This document shows, piece by piece, positions 13,988-27,020 of a DNA stretch of 64,000 bases. The translations under genes were made by a program, and so were the position numbers. The notes beneath the pieces were generated by a model. That model worked only from the letters and a program-made list of their open reading frames with translations. It was not told the origin of the DNA and did not search any database. Origin of the DNA: Gonatopus flavifemur (Eukaryota > Arthropoda > Insecta > Hymenoptera > Dryinidae); contig JAFFJZ010000001.1 of assembly GCA_018340375.1 (NCBI GenBank), positions 48,786,001 to 48,850,000 of the forward strand. Direction: 5' to 3'. The stretch's first letter is position 1. Each line of letters begins with the position of its first letter.

Positions 13988-14205
13988 CACGGAACAAAGA
14001 AAATGGAGAAATTTATCGTATAGGATGACAACACGTCGCTTCGTACTTCAAATGAAAATTTTCACAAAATATATTATCAAATAATTCACATTGTAAGACA
14101 AAAAGAGATTTTTCTCTTATGATGTCAATTATTTTACAATATATTTTGTAAAAATCTCCATTTATCATCTTATACGGTAAATTTCTCCATTGTCTTTTTT
14201 CCGTG
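13988..14205. mobile_element. Hairpin MITE with CACGGAA ends
   Basis: An inverted repeat with almost no loop: the left arm is about 13988-14105 and the right about 14110-14205. Ends are CACGGAACAAAG and CTTTTTTCCGTG; the mirrored arms share ATGGAGAAATTTA, CGTATA and ACAAAATATATT. The left arm has about 22 extra bases near 14030. TA precedes the left end, CA follows the right. Short open frames on both strands are the two faces of the arms. Confidence 0.8.
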
Positions 14206-16034
14206 CAGATGTTTCGTTGTATTAATTCCCATTTAATCATTTCACTCAAAGTATCGAATCTCTCAAACAAACAGAAGTTGTTCCTTCTCAGTTCGCTTGA
14301 AAATCTGAACCTTTCTTTCTTAAAAGTACCGATTTATGAATTACAATAATGTAAAATATACTTAAAATCCCTCGCGCAACAAAGTTCATTTATCCAAAGT
14401 CATCAAATCATTATCAAAAATACAAGACCGCTAGTAATGGACAATCAATACTCACTCCACACATGAAAAACTTGACCTTCGCCTAAACTCCTCAATGAAC
14501 CACTATGATCCTGAACGCTTAGCCTATGATTAATTGAGGAGAGTTTCAAGAAATAGAATTTGGCTGGTCATAATCCGAAGGAGTATATTATACTTCTAGC
14601 ATGATTACGAAATTTAACAACACCGCGAATTAATGATTCAATTAATACTAATGGGCGTGGAGAACAACGATCAGTTGGACGACATAACGGTGCCGCTGTC
14701 GCGAGACTTCCTTAAGGCGGGCAAACAAGCGAGTAAGCAAGAAGTTATCCAAGTTAATTAATTGACTATCATAGCTCTTACACGCTCGCTACTACCCTTT
14801 CTCTCCACCATCATTAGATTTATAATCGATTCTCAACTCCGAGCATCATTTACGTAACTTTGATCAACTTCAATTGAAGTTTCGTAAAACTGCTTGTATC
14901 TGCTATCATAGTAAAAAAATCTTCATAACGATCGGCTTCGATTGGATTTTTTTGCCTCATTCGCATCGATCTCCGTCATTATTTTGTAGGCGAGGTTGGT
15001 AAATTTAGAAAGAGATTAATTGAATAGTATTGAATTTCTATCGAATTTCAGCACATCAAAAAAGTTCTCATTTATAAACCTAGAATCTTTTTATTCGAAA
15101 TATGTTAAACTCCAATATTATATGTGAATGAAGCAAAGGCATAAACGCGTTTCATAACAAAGGAAAGTTATTACATATTTGTTCCAAAGTACGGAAATTC
15201 AAAGAAAAACTTTTTTTATTTTCTCGTGAAACATGTAATATATGTATGCTCACAACGTGGATGATCATTTCTATTGAATGTTTACTAGATTGCTAGACCC
15301 AGATAAAACGAGAATGCCAATACACAGATTCTTTACATTTATTTCTATGTTTGTGAACTGATTTTATTCATCCCGCGATGAAGTCTGTGTTCTATTGATG
15401 TTGTAAACAAACTTCGTGTCATTCATATGTATCACATTTCTATGAGAAGAATTCATTCAAATTTTCAATTTTGAATAATCAACGCGCGTAGATTATTTTG
15501 CTTCCAAGTTTTTCATCCAAGTGTCATTAACGTAATAGAACATCAGTTAGAGCACTCGAGGAAAGTAAATCATGAAGGATTTTCTTGAAATCATAATTCT
15601 GAAAGCTGGTGAATAACTTATCTTTTAAAGAGCCCTTTTTATGCTAGAGAATTTTCATTTTCAAACCTTCTAATCCCACTTTCAGCAAAAATTTATAAAT
15701 ATGTTGGATTATTTTCTATCTTTTCCTCTTGTGATTTGTTCAAATATGAAAGATGAAAAAGAGTGTTGTTTCGATGCGAACCCCAGGAAAACATGAATTT
15801 GATCCAAAGAGATCTGATTAGATTTCTTCAGATCAAAAAAAGAGAATGATATAGATCATCTTAGATCTGAGTATATAGATAAAGATGGATCTATTCAATT
15901 CCAACCACACATCAGAATCCCTTTTATATTTAGGTCTGAATTGATCTACTTAGATGCATGTTTGTCCCAAAACTTCTATCTGTCCCATCAGTTATCTCAG
16001 TGTGGGCTTATCATGCAAAAATTCAGGAAACACA
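14206..16034. other. Spacer with a GATCT-rich patch
   Basis: No gene is supported. At 15800-15960 there is a cluster of AGATCT/AGATCA words (AGATCTGA, CAGATCAAA, TAGATCTGAG) spaced irregularly; it could be a degenerate tandem or chance. Confidence 0.4.
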
Positions 16035-16504
16035 CACTAGTAGAAATTATGCTTGGGAATTAGATGGGAATTAGTTCCAACTAATTTGGTAACGCACTTT
16101 CTAGCCTGTGCCCAGACAGATGGCCCAGGGAATTGTTAGAATGTTGTTCAAATTGGTAAATGTGAAATCATGTGTTTTTTGTAAAATCACACCTATGACT
16201 AAGGTATCAATGTATTTTGACATGTAATCTCCAGTCAAGAATGTTGCTTTTGAATTTATTTCCATAAAATAATCCCGAGTGAAAAATTGAAGCGTTGGGG
16301 CTTCCTTTTATTCCTCTGACTGTGTTGATGGATTATCAATGTTACTGTACGATCAGTTGACGCATGAAAAATCTACATAAACCAACTAAATGTTTGGGCA
16401 CTAAAATTGAATTGGCTGAAATGTGTTATCCGGTCGCCCTCAAGTGGGTCCCATCTAGTATACGTGGATAGTAAATGGGACGCCCAGACAAATTGCTACC
16501 AGGG
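16035..16504. mobile_element. Element with CTAGTAGAAATT / GCTACCAGGG ends
   Basis: The left end ACTAGTAGAAATTATGCTTGGG is imperfectly complementary to the right end (about 16478-16504), which on the minus strand reads CCCTGGTAGCAATTTGTC. The CCTGGTAGAAATT-type end recurs at 34614 and 46445. The interior is non-coding and somewhat GC-richer than its surroundings. Boundaries are approximate. Confidence 0.5.
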
Positions 16505-16528
16505 CACTTTTTAATTCACGCATGTATA

Positions 16529-16583
16529 CACGGAAAAAATAATTTAGCTACTTAGCTGCTGCAGCTAAATTATTTTTTCCGTG
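16529..16583. mobile_element. 55-bp perfect palindromic mini-element
   Basis: Starts TA-CACGGAAAAAATAATTTAGC and ends with the exact reverse complement, followed by TA. The arms are 21 bp and identical, separated by 13 bp. It is a minimal version of the TAGCTAAAAAATA family at 38141-38314 and 40333-40705. Confidence 0.85.
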
Positions 16584-18639
16584 TAATGAGCAAACATTTA
16601 TATTAAACAAACGTGTTTGATAATATTTTTCAATTCAATAAAAGAACATCTTATGAAATATGTATTGAAAGGGTTATCCAAGACAGCAAACAATATTCGA
16701 AATGCATTGAATAAGACGCGAATCAATAAATCATCGGAGTATGTTTAACAGAATAGCCGAAGCGATGGGAGGATTAGGAAGCTATAAGATTTGCTTAAAT
16801 ATATGAAAATGCTTGCCAACATGGGATGTTCGTGTAATCTTCTTTTCGAACCGAAAATAATAAAATATTCTGACGATATCCTTTGAGATGTATTTGAAAT
16901 ACAATATTTTCACCATCTAAACCGTATTGGATATTCACTTGTGAATAAAACTACCACTCATAATGAACTAATGTTACCGGATGAATTTTATTGGAATTTC
17001 GGAATAAAGAGAATTTCAATTCGTGAATTCTTTCCTCAATTGCTCGACTTTTAATTTTAGGATCAAATGAAAATCCATTGATTTAAATTCAAGGAGTGAA
17101 CTGAAAGTCTTAAAGGATTCGAAACAGTATCCATACCATATGAAAAGCAAATTCCTAATGAGGTGGGGTTGTATAGGAAGAAAAACGTACCGAACGTATA
17201 ATGGAATTTTAGAGGCAGGAGGAAATGTCAGATGAACGAAGCGAAGGAACCGTATTGCAGATACTGAAGAAAGATTTATATCCCAATACTGGGACGAAGG
17301 TGGAAGGCAGAAAGAAAGAAGATGGAATCGAAAAACTCGACAAATTTCAGGAAGAAAAGGGGAATAATATATAAACGAATGTATAATCAATTGTTTGAGA
17401 AAGGGAGGATTGATTCAGGATTCATTTGTGAACGTAAGACAAACAGTGCGCAGAATAAAGTTACATGGAAGAGGGATGACAAAATATTGTAGTTCAGATA
17501 GAAACATAATTGGGTTGTATAAGGAAGCAAAGAATAAAATAGAAATAAAATCGTGGTGAAGTGAGTTATTTTCAATAACAGAGAAGTCAAGAGAAAAATG
17601 TCTATTACAACCCTCTTTCTGCTCCTTGTGCAGTGACAGGGGGATGAAAATACGAAATAAATAAAAATAAATGGAAGAGAGGAACGGAAATGGTACGACG
17701 GTGAGGGCAATAATGTATACAAATGATAGAACAATATCGAGTCTTAATCTTCAAAGTAATTTTAAATGAGAATTCTATCTTGAAAAGTGAAAATACCGAG
17801 AAACTTTACTCCTGAGATGTGAATTTTAACTCTGTAAGAGTGAAATTATTCACTGATTTGGTGAGCTGAAGTAGAAATAGACAGCTCAATTACTTTTCGT
17901 TTCAAGTATTTTTCCTATCTAGTGTGTAAAGGCTGATGTCGATACACATGGGCATATATATGAATACATATAGACAATAGAGAGTGAGAGATGATGGTAT
18001 GAGAGTAGGGAGAGAGCTCCAAGAAGGCTGAAGGGAGGAGGAGAGATTTTCAAAATCGAAAGAGGGGATACTTCCGTATCGGCCGTAGAAGTGTGCACAC
18101 GTAATTATAGATATACGGATAAGAAAAACGACCAAAGTACCGGTCACATTTCTCAAGTATGAGATTGATCTAATTCATCAAAGTTCCTGGGAAAGATTCT
18201 CAGAGCTTTCATTCAATTGCGGGAATTATCCTGAAAAACATCAGGAGGACGAAGGATCAAAAAAGCACCATAAAGGATCCAAATCTAAAGAATATCGAGG
18301 ATCACGAGGACTTACAAGGACAGTCTCATCATTGGTATTCCAGAGCTTCGAAGAAGCCAAGATAAGGATTAATTTTTCGATTCCTCTCTCTCCCACTCGC
18401 TGATATCAATATTAAAACAAAATTATAATACGAAACTTGATTAGACAATATCATTTATGTTAATCCCGTTACGATTGTTAATTGATGACAATTAAAGTTG
18501 TTCATAAACGAAACTCTTTTGGATTATTTTATAATAGAAGTTCATCTTAATTTTATTGATATTCCTATGTCCTGAGATAACGTCCGTTACAAGTGAAGCA
18601 CGAATTTGAAACACAATCTATCAAATACAATTGCTATTT
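16584..18639. other. Spacer with long purine-rich plus strand
   Basis: From about 17160 to 17730 the plus strand is strongly purine-rich, and again at 17980-18060 (GAGAGTGAGAG, GGAGGAGAGA). This creates 115- and 124-codon minus-strand open frames that are pyrimidine-coded (Ser, Leu, Phe, Pro), an effect of composition. No gene is supported. Confidence 0.45.
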
Positions 18640-19110
18640 CGATGATTCAATAGTTAGATACGAATTCCAAATTGAATCCATATTGAATGATCATCTTTCA
18701 AATGGGGATTCAATGCGCAGAAATTCGTCATTGATTGGTTACTTTCAAGCACCATAAGTTCTGAGCTTAAGTCGAAATCATTTTGTCCCATCAGTGGGCC
18801 AATCATCAGTTTCACACATGGTCGATTATTCAAAGTAATTACTGCATCCCCGTCATCAACCCTAGATGAACCATTAATGGATGCCATTAACGTGCGATTA
18901 ATGATCTACATGGCCCAATAATGCGCCGTTATTGTTTCGATTGATATGAACAATTCACGATTGAAATAGACTGGAATTATAAGTTTTTGTCAAGATTCCT
19001 AACATAGAACTATGCGTAGAACTCTCTCTCAAAATATCGAAATCGATTGAATTTCAATTGGTTCGTCATAAAACAGAAACATATTTGAGACCATCAGACC
19101 ATTAATGGAA
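18640..19110. promoter_or_regulatory. Possible regulatory island rich in homeodomain-type motifs
   Basis: Contains two copies of the palindrome CCATTAATGG (18871-18880 and 19099-19108) plus TAATTACT, GATTAATGATC, CCATTAAC and CAATAATG within about 470 bp. It is less AT-rich than flanking DNA. ATTA/TAAT cores are bound by homeodomain proteins, but in AT-rich DNA they also occur by chance. A 77-codon minus-strand frame (18654-18887) crosses it without a recognisable motif. Confidence 0.3.
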
Positions 19111-22100
19111 AATGGTGAACGTATGTAAATACATCCCATCGTACGGAACACATTTAGAAATCAAACGTATTAATTTTTTTCCTTATTTCCATTTGAAGCC
19201 ATCCAATAAAGTGCCGTTGGAAGCAATACATATATATCAAGATCGTTCAGACCTCCGTTTTTCTTTCTCATATTTCTTTGAATAATATCATTGAACTTTC
19301 ATGACTTCCTGCAGGATTATCTTATGTTTGCTTCGGGCATTGCAGTAGGAGTACTTAAGATTTGAGAGAGAAGGAGACAAGGATCGGAGAAACCTAGCGA
19401 GGATGGAGATCGAGATCTCAATGCACATCTCCGACACTACGTCTGGCGCATAATGTATGCGCGTCAACGGTACTGAGGCGGTTAGTTAAGTTTGTCTGGC
19501 ATTAATCATCCTCTCAGTCAGTCATAGTTTTCCTCTTCTCTCCACTTCCATTATCTTCATTCGGACGTCAAACTTTCCAACTCTTTTTTTCCTTCTTTTC
19601 CTCTTCTTCCACTATTTTTATTACCTCCCTTTGGAATCTCTCCCTGCACTAATGTTGTGCTCGAACAAACGTGCAGTCATGCCACAGACAAATTTCAGTT
19701 CATTAATTTCCAAATCACTCAACGTCGAGAAATTGAAATTTTCCACTAGTATTCCCAACTAATTTTCAATTAATATGTGCATCCCCATGGAACATTGATA
19801 TCATCAATCATATTCTTCTACGTGAAACAGCTCAATAACGCTGTACAAAATATTTGTTCCGTTTAAGGAATATAGAAAACTGTGGGAATCAAATCTGTGG
19901 ATTGAAATTTTGATAGCGCAAAACGTGATTTCGAATTTGCTACCGCTGATGAGAAATTAATCATTCATCAGAACAACAGTGATGCATGGAAAATAAATTT
20001 AATCGGAAAAGTTTGGTTTCGAATTCATCATTGTGTTACCGATATCGAACTGTGAAATCGAATTTCGTATCACGGATAATAAAACTGATCAGAAGTAATT
20101 AAGGTAATTGATTATTCAGTTAAATAATACAGCTGAATTCACAACCAATTTACCGTCATTTAACATTTACGAGAAGGATCTTTGAAGGTGAATTTATTCA
20201 ATCAATTACAATGTAACGTATAGTTGAGATAAATATATAAAATCAAACGATCGATTTGTAACATTTGTTTTCATGATATTTCTATACAGAAAAAAAAATT
20301 GAATAAAGAATGAATGTTTTCCATAATTGATTCCAATTGATTCGAATGGGATTATCTCACGTAGGTTAGGTAATAAACGCTAAGAGCCGATTGATCCTTA
20401 AAAATCAATGAGCTGTAGAATGGCAAAGAGAAATCTTGCGTGGAAAAGAGGTTAGAGAAAAAGCTTCGAGCGCAGAGTCAGAGTTATCGTAACGCCTACT
20501 ACTCGAATGCGAAGAAGAAGAGGAAACCTCGAGGTTGAAGGAAATACAATTAGAGAAAAGTAGCCGCGAAATTCTAGGTAAGAGAAGAGAGATTGTTGCT
20601 ATCGTTGCGGTTGCTGCTGCCATTGCTTCTGGGGTGAGAAGAAAGAGACCGTTGGAAGCTCGTAGAGATCGGAGCAAATGTCGGGGAAAGAGGGTGATTT
20701 TTCCAAAGACCAGTGTCGTGTGAAAAAGAAGCCGGAACACGTTGAGAGAGATTCTGCTTAAGCCACAAATGGAGGAAATGGTCACACATGGACAAACCAT
20801 TCGTCTGTCTTGAGCTAAGATCGTAGACATCAATGTAATTCTATACTTTTCTTCCGTTTCATTTGGGTGTAAGTAGTATCATAAACAGTTCCCTCGTTTG
20901 ACTTTCTTCGATCACAGATTTATGGATTTCTCTTGAATTTGATTTCAAATTATAGATTGTCTTTGAAATAATAAAAAATGGAACATTTCTTCATAAAATC
21001 TTCTTGACTTATCGTATCTTCTTCAAAGAAAAATTCATCATTACTGCTCATTCTTAGCAAATTCTATTAAATATAGCCAGGTGCGTATTATTGTTAATTT
21101 GTAACCTTCATTGACAACACCGTATTTTTCCAGTACAGATATCCCCAGAAATTTGAATATGGGTATTCTAGCAGTTGGTGCGTGATCAGTGGAGTACATA
21201 CTGATATTTCAGAAATTCAAAACGAAGAACTTTAAACCCCAACACTCGTATAACATTCAACTGCGAGTCGTTGAAGGATAAATGACATCCTTCCGTTCAT
21301 ATATATAATACTAATAACAAGGATGTAAGTTAAACAGTCACCGTCATAAATTGTATAGTTTATTTTTTCAGCCATTATATGTTTTTCTAGCTTTTTTTAA
21401 AATCCTGCGCATAGAATTGAACATTTTAGTTGGCATGCAATGAGTATAAGAATCTGCTCTTGAATTTCTTTGACTGAAATTGCAATACATTCTAATTTGA
21501 AAATATTTACATTTCGAACAAAAATTCAAATCGCCATCTGGATTCCTGGGGGAAAATGTATTAGTCGTAGGGGGCTGGTGCATTCTGGTTCTGGAACATT
21601 CGCCACTTTCTCTCCTCTTAAAAGCCATTGATCCGATCACAGGGGTTGGGAATTTCCCAAAATTTCGTAAATTTATCATTTTCTTCGATCGCATGACCAA
21701 AAAGTCGGTCCATTTACCACGATCTCCGGTGTATTCGCTAATATTCCTCCCGAGTTTTCTTTCTGGTCAAGTGCTGCCAAGAATTACCGAAGAATTTTTC
21801 AATAATTTTTCAATAACCTATTCGACCATTAATTTTGTACTGACATGCGATAAGCGATTTTGATCATAGTTTCAACATTGTTTTACCAAGTATGATTTTC
21901 CCAATCGTTTGATCATCTCATGTTGCTTAATATCGACATCCAAGTAGGAAGAATGTTGAAAGCTTTTCTTTTATCCTCTAAGATAGCTCAATTCATTTGT
22001 TTCTCTTGGCTACGCACTCAAAAAAGATGAAGTTGGTTATGAAAAGTCAAAACACACGAGTTTGACAGTAAACTAACTTTTCACACCGCAAGAACAAGTT

Positions 22101-23418
22101 TTTGGCAAAGCACTGCAGCGAGGCTTGCAACTAAATTCAAAATATACCGTATTTCTTGGATTTATATACAAGATATGCCAGGAATAACGAATCAACTTCA
22201 ACATAATTTACTAAAAATATGAAATAAAAAAGATCGTCCATTTCTTATTCAAAAAAGTTTCTTTCGTGACTCGATTTCTTAGAAAATACGAAATTCCTCA
22301 CCACTTTTATTCTCTCCTTCGAATTCTAGGTTCAAAAGTCAAAAGCTACTTTACCTGATCGATTGGAAAGGAAAACAACGCATCAACTGAATTCTCTGAA
22401 AAATTTTGAGTATTGTTAGTTTCGAAGTATGTGGAGAATTTGAAAATAAAACTTCAAATAAAATGACATCATTCGTGACTTATTTGATATTATATTCTTC
22501 CTTTCTGAGAAGCAAAATTTTGATTTGTAGGAAATTCTTTCGCTTTCTCAAAGATGAATATCACAGTTGAATAAAAATTTTCAATATGAGTGCAGCAATG
22601 ATATATTTTTAAGAATAACGAATGAAAAAAACCCTGGCATGATAAATGAAGTTATAAAATACTATTTCGAGCATGTACAATTCGATGAATATTAAATCTT
22701 GAACACACTTTTGGATTCGTAATGAATGTACCCATTCCAAAAGAATCTTCAATTTAATATTCACTTGGAGAGTAAAATCGCGGTGTCATAAAGATCTGCG
22801 ATGCTAGAAATGCGAACATAGCTTCAATTTCACCTCTCCTCTTTCAACGCTGTGATAATAGCATCGTGAGTTTGAAATTCACGAAAGTGGATTATATTTA
22901 ATTCAATTGGAATTTTCGTCCAAACGATGTCGAAAATCATTAAAATTCTCTTCACTCATTTCAGAGAAAATGAGAAATTAAGAATGAAAATTTCAGTTGA
23001 TGATTGTAAACGATATGCTCTCACTTGTCATTCACTTTCTCTTACATCTCCTCTAATGTAAATGTCATCTGATACCTTTATCTCTCACGACTATCTTGAG
23101 TGATTGATATATTGCAAAGTGAGGTCAAAGCTAATGTTACATCAATTTAATTCCTGATACTAAAAATATTATAGTGGTTACTACCCACGCAACATTGTCT
23201 TGATATTCATACAGTTGAGATACTTCAACCACGATATCGGTCACGATATTCACGCTTAATATTCAGAGGAATTTCCAAGAGATGTCCGAATCAAGACATG
23301 TGCATGATTTTTCTTCGAATCGATTGAATTGCAACACTTGTATTTAAAACTGATGACATAAAAGTGAATTTGAACATCTTGAAGAAAGGTTATTACGTAC
23401 TTTTCCGACATGTTGAAA
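19111..23418. other. Spacer with one purine-rich, CpG-bearing pocket
   Basis: No gene is supported. The region 20405-20770 has a purine-rich plus strand (GAAGAAGAAGAGG near 20511, GAAGAAAGAGACC near 20638) with CpGs, which opens a 142-codon frame on the minus strand dominated by Ser/Leu/Ala; I read that as compositional. 19370-19500 is another GC-richer patch. Confidence 0.4.
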
Positions 23419-23712
23419 CACGAAGAAAGAAATTCACTGACACAGCAAATCGAGATATCAAATATGAAATAGCAAATATTTTTGCTAACCTACCGAAAAA
23501 TTCGCTGTCACAGCTAATTGTGTTGCTGAGAGAACAACAAGATTGACTGAAACAGCAAAATTTTCACTATTGCGTGCTAAATAGCAAATAAATTTTTCTG
23601 GAGGAGTAGACATTTTCTGCTACCACGGCTAAAAAATCGTTGTAGTAGTTAACGAGATTGCTGCCCCAAGAAAAGCGGATGTAGCTGTCGCAGTGAATTT
23701 TTTTTCTCCGTG
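23419..23712. mobile_element. AGCAAAT-rich MITE family E, copy 1
   Basis: Starts CACGAAGAAAG and ends TTTTTTCTCCGTG. The interior is a mosaic of CAGCAAAT, TAGCAAAT, GCTGTCACAGCTAA and similar words in both directions, shared with copies at 27108-27458 and 27619-27856. A 60-codon plus-strand frame enters it and is not a gene. Confidence 0.7.
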
Positions 23713-23789
23713 AGTGTTTAGAAGTATTATAGATTATTTGTAAAGAGTACATGGAAATGTTCAGACGAATTTTATCATCATCGTATGCA

Positions 23790-24222
23790 CACCTTGAAAG
23801 AATTTTATTTGAAAAATTACCGTGAAGTCTCAGTGATCGAGGGACAAGTAGACATTTTTTTAATATTACTGTACACTGTAAAACAAATTTGTTTAATTCC
23901 GAACAAAAATGTTTGGAAATTTACAAATTAGTTTTGGAAAAATGATTTTCGAACTTTTTTGTAAATTTAAAAACAAAAGTTTGTAAATTTTCGAAAATCT
24001 TCGTGAAATCACAAATTTTTTTGAATATTCACAAACTTTTGTTCGGTAATTTACAAAAAAAGTTTGTGTAAAAAACTACCAAACTTTATTTGGAATTTCA
24101 CAGAGAAATTTTTTACAGTGTACATTCTGTGGAACTTGTAGAAAATATCACTCTCAACTGTTTAGAAATTCACTCATTTTCACAAGCTGCACAGTAATTT
24201 TTACAACAGAGTTCTTTCAGTA
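23790..24222. mobile_element. MITE family C, copy split by a younger element
   Basis: The outer sequence matches the uninterrupted copy at 40464-40651: TGAAAGAATTTTATTTGAAAAATTACC on the left, then CAGTGATCGAGGGACAAGTAG, and after the insertion AACTTGTAGAAAATATCACTC and TTCTTTCAG at the right. The left and right termini are inverted repeats of about 37 bp. The segment 23874-24120 interrupts it. Confidence 0.75.
23874..24120. mobile_element. Nested MITE family B (TTTGT-rich, CACTGTAAAA ends)
   Basis: Ends CACTGTAAAACAAATTTGT and ATTTTTTACAGTG, flanked on both sides by TA, inserted into the family C element around it. The interior consists of mirrored TTTACAAA, TTTGTAAATT and AAACTTTTGTTCGG words, so the whole 247 bp is a loose foldback. 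TA duplication and CACTG ends fit a Tc1/mariner-like non-autonomous element. Confidence 0.85.
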
Positions 24223-26849
24223 CAGTTCATCTGTAACCTATGTGTATTTCATTTATAATTGTACTCTATATGAATAATAACATATAAAAATGTTTTCAAT
24301 TCTCCGATGTGGCCCTTTTTTGTACATAAAAAGCTGTCCCAAAAATTCGATTGAAATCCAAACATGAACGTTTATAGTATTGCCTCAACAAAAACAATGA
24401 AACTACTTGAATTTGAATACTAAATGATTCGATTCAAGTATTGTTCATCGAAGCGTAGGCTATTTGTTAAAAGTTAAACCTTGTTGAATTCTCATACCCT
24501 ACTTTCGTAACACTGATGTATTGAAGTTGTACAAAGAATAGTGGATATAAGCAAGCATTTATAGGTAGAGGAACATCGGCGGTAATCTGTATTGTTGAGT
24601 GAATAGCGTTTGTGAAGATCGAGTCAAGCACACGGCTTTATATATCAAAGATCGAGGCATATTGTATTAAACCAAGGAACGGGAAATAATTCAACAAAGT
24701 AATTGCATATATCTTTTCATTTCACGAGTATCATTACGATCAGAATAGAAATCTTGAAGCGAATGAAACATGCAAAATAATATCAGATATGAATAGAGAT
24801 TGCTAAAGGAAATCAGAGTACTCTAATTCAAATAATTTGGAACCGACTTTTAATCTGATAGAGAATTGTTCAAGCCGAAGAGGAAGATGGATCGATCTTT
24901 GTAGTGAAGAACGACTGACTTTTTATTGCCGTTGGACTATTGCCTACCTTAAAATAAGGGGCACATAACGAAAAGATGAATAAACATGAGTCATAATGCG
25001 GGAGAACGGTTCATGAAAATACGTTTCGACTATTTTATTCTTAAACGTACACACTACTCGTGCTCTATTTCTTATTTGAATTGTCTTTATATAGCAGTTT
25101 CTTATCAGATCCAAGTAAACCAATTCCTTTCGTATGAAACTCGATAGACGAGTTGATAAATATAAAAATTAAAGAAGCGGAATGTACCACTAATTTTACA
25201 ATTATTATTAGATTTCCTAAAAGAAAACAAATATCATAAGTCAATTTTGTATTAATTTTGAGCTCATAAGTTTCGTGTTCTCTTGGGGGTTGTTTATCAG
25301 ATGTAAAAAAGAGAATAGAAACTTTTAATTATAGAGTATTCCACTTAATTTTCTTCTCGCAATGAACGTAAAGGAATTGAACAAAATATTCTTCGAATAG
25401 AAAGTAATTTCAATGAACTCAATGTATAGGAAATCAATTGGAAACGGGAAATGTGGAAACCGCAAGATAGTGAAATCAAATAAATTCTAACGTTTTCATT
25501 GGAATTAAACCTAGCGTTAAGCCCAAAGCACTTCTTTCAAGAAAATTTTGTGCTTCTTTTCGATAAAATTCTTCTAAGCAGATCGTAAAACTGATATCGA
25601 GGAGAATGAAAAATTTGCTTGGATGCAATACGCGAGCAAAATCAAATTGAAATTTCAGCCAAAGCTGTGATGAATACCTTGAGGGCATACAATCCAGAAA
25701 ATCGTTTAATCCTCTGTCGAATCCTTCGATAAAACCAGTGATGTTATGTAGTGAGAAGAGAGAAGACTGCAATTGCATTAAACCTCTCGTTGAGATCCTC
25801 GTTCAAACTTTCCTATCCGCTATCCTTACACTACCATAGAGACTGAAGGTAAGATTAGTGAAAAAAAAACTCAAGGTGGAAAGAGGAAGAGAGAGAATGG
25901 AGGAAGGTAAAGGGAAAGAGAAAGACAAAGAGAAAGGGGTTGTCGGTGGCAATTTAACGCTCAATTAGATACGCTTAGTACCGTCATGGTTACGTCGAGT
26001 CTAACGGCCAAAGTCGACTCAAGCCTTCAACTGACACGACGGATATGCGAAATAACCGGTCGAATTGGTATTGAAGTGTAATGAAAAATTTGAGGGTCAG
26101 TCGTTTGTCACAGTCTTCGGTACGTCAATCTTGGTCCTCGGTCAGTCGTTCCATAATCAAAATAAGTCTGACATGTAAGCGTGAGGAATTTCAATCGAAT
26201 AAAGAGAGCGTGAAAATAGTAATTCCATTATCTCTCCACGCAGATAATTTGCCTGAGAAAATGTAACAACTAAGATTGAATTTTATCACTTCAACAGCTG
26301 AAATTGAATAGTTACTTAAATGTTTCCCATACAGGGATCGGCACAAAATATATTTTGTCAATGCATTTTGTAATGAAACACTCCAAGAGGAGAGCAAATT
26401 AGTGATTAGTGTGCATCCACGCAACAAACGAAGGACACACAGAAGAGTTGATTCAAGATTCTTCTTCGAAGAAGGTAACCATTGCCGGACTGACTATATC
26501 TAATCCGCGTGGGTAGAATAACGATCACAAATTGGCGTTCGTTGCGCCGCACAGTGATCATTATTGCGTCACACAGTAATCATTACTTCACTTTTCTTTC
26601 CATGTAGGGGTTTCTAAAATTATTTACATGTGTCTCGAAGGTTTCGCTAATAACAGAACGCGCATCAGATCAAAACACAAATTTCCTAATGTATCCTGAT
26701 GGGATATCAAATTGTGTTTTATATAATTTTAGGGTTGGTATATGCGTGTAATCAGCACGTTTTAATTTCTGCTATGTAAATAACTGTATGTATTGGGAGA
26801 TCATAGTGCACTATGTACAGAAAATGTATGTAATGATTGTTGTTTACAG
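24223..26849. other. Spacer with a polypurine tract
   Basis: No gene is supported. The plus strand at about 25859-25945 is nearly all purine (runs such as GGAAAGAGGAAGAGAGAG), followed by a CpG-richer pocket at 25980-26060. A small inverted repeat with AAAACACAAATTT / AAATTGTGTTTT arms lies at 26672-26720. Confidence 0.45.
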
Positions 26850-27020
26850 TGTAAAGAATATTTTACCGAAAATGATAACAGCAGAGTGGTACAAAAAGTC
26901 CCTAATCTTTCATGGGCAGGTGAGGAGGAGGTTTTCAATTTTAAATCGTGGATCCACTATCGAAGTGAGGAAAAGCCCTTCATAATTGTTATCGAGGGTA
27001 GCGAAACGCAACTCCGACAG
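26850..27020 (+). CDS. Possible internal exon of an unidentified gene
   Basis: This 171-bp segment is preceded by a pyrimidine/T-rich run ending TTTACAG and followed by CAG-GTATGG, giving acceptor and donor in the correct order. Only one of three frames is open across it; it encodes 57 residues beginning CKEYFTENDN, with a Glu-rich middle (AGEEEVFNF) and ending SETQLRQ. Composition and codon variety look more protein-like than the neighbouring spurious frames, and 171 is a multiple of three. I do not recognise the product and see no partner exon. The frame is also open upstream to an ATG at 26793, so a chance open frame remains possible. Confidence 0.25.

Noticed and set aside
17016..17734. 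115- and 124-codon minus-strand frames resembling hydrophobic proteins
   Set aside because: They mirror a long purine-rich plus strand; the hydrophobic character follows from pyrimidine-rich codons.
20405..20833. 142-codon minus-strand open frame
   Set aside because: The opposite strand is purine-rich, so stops are rare; the translation is dominated by Ser, Leu and Ala with no recognisable motif or splice context.
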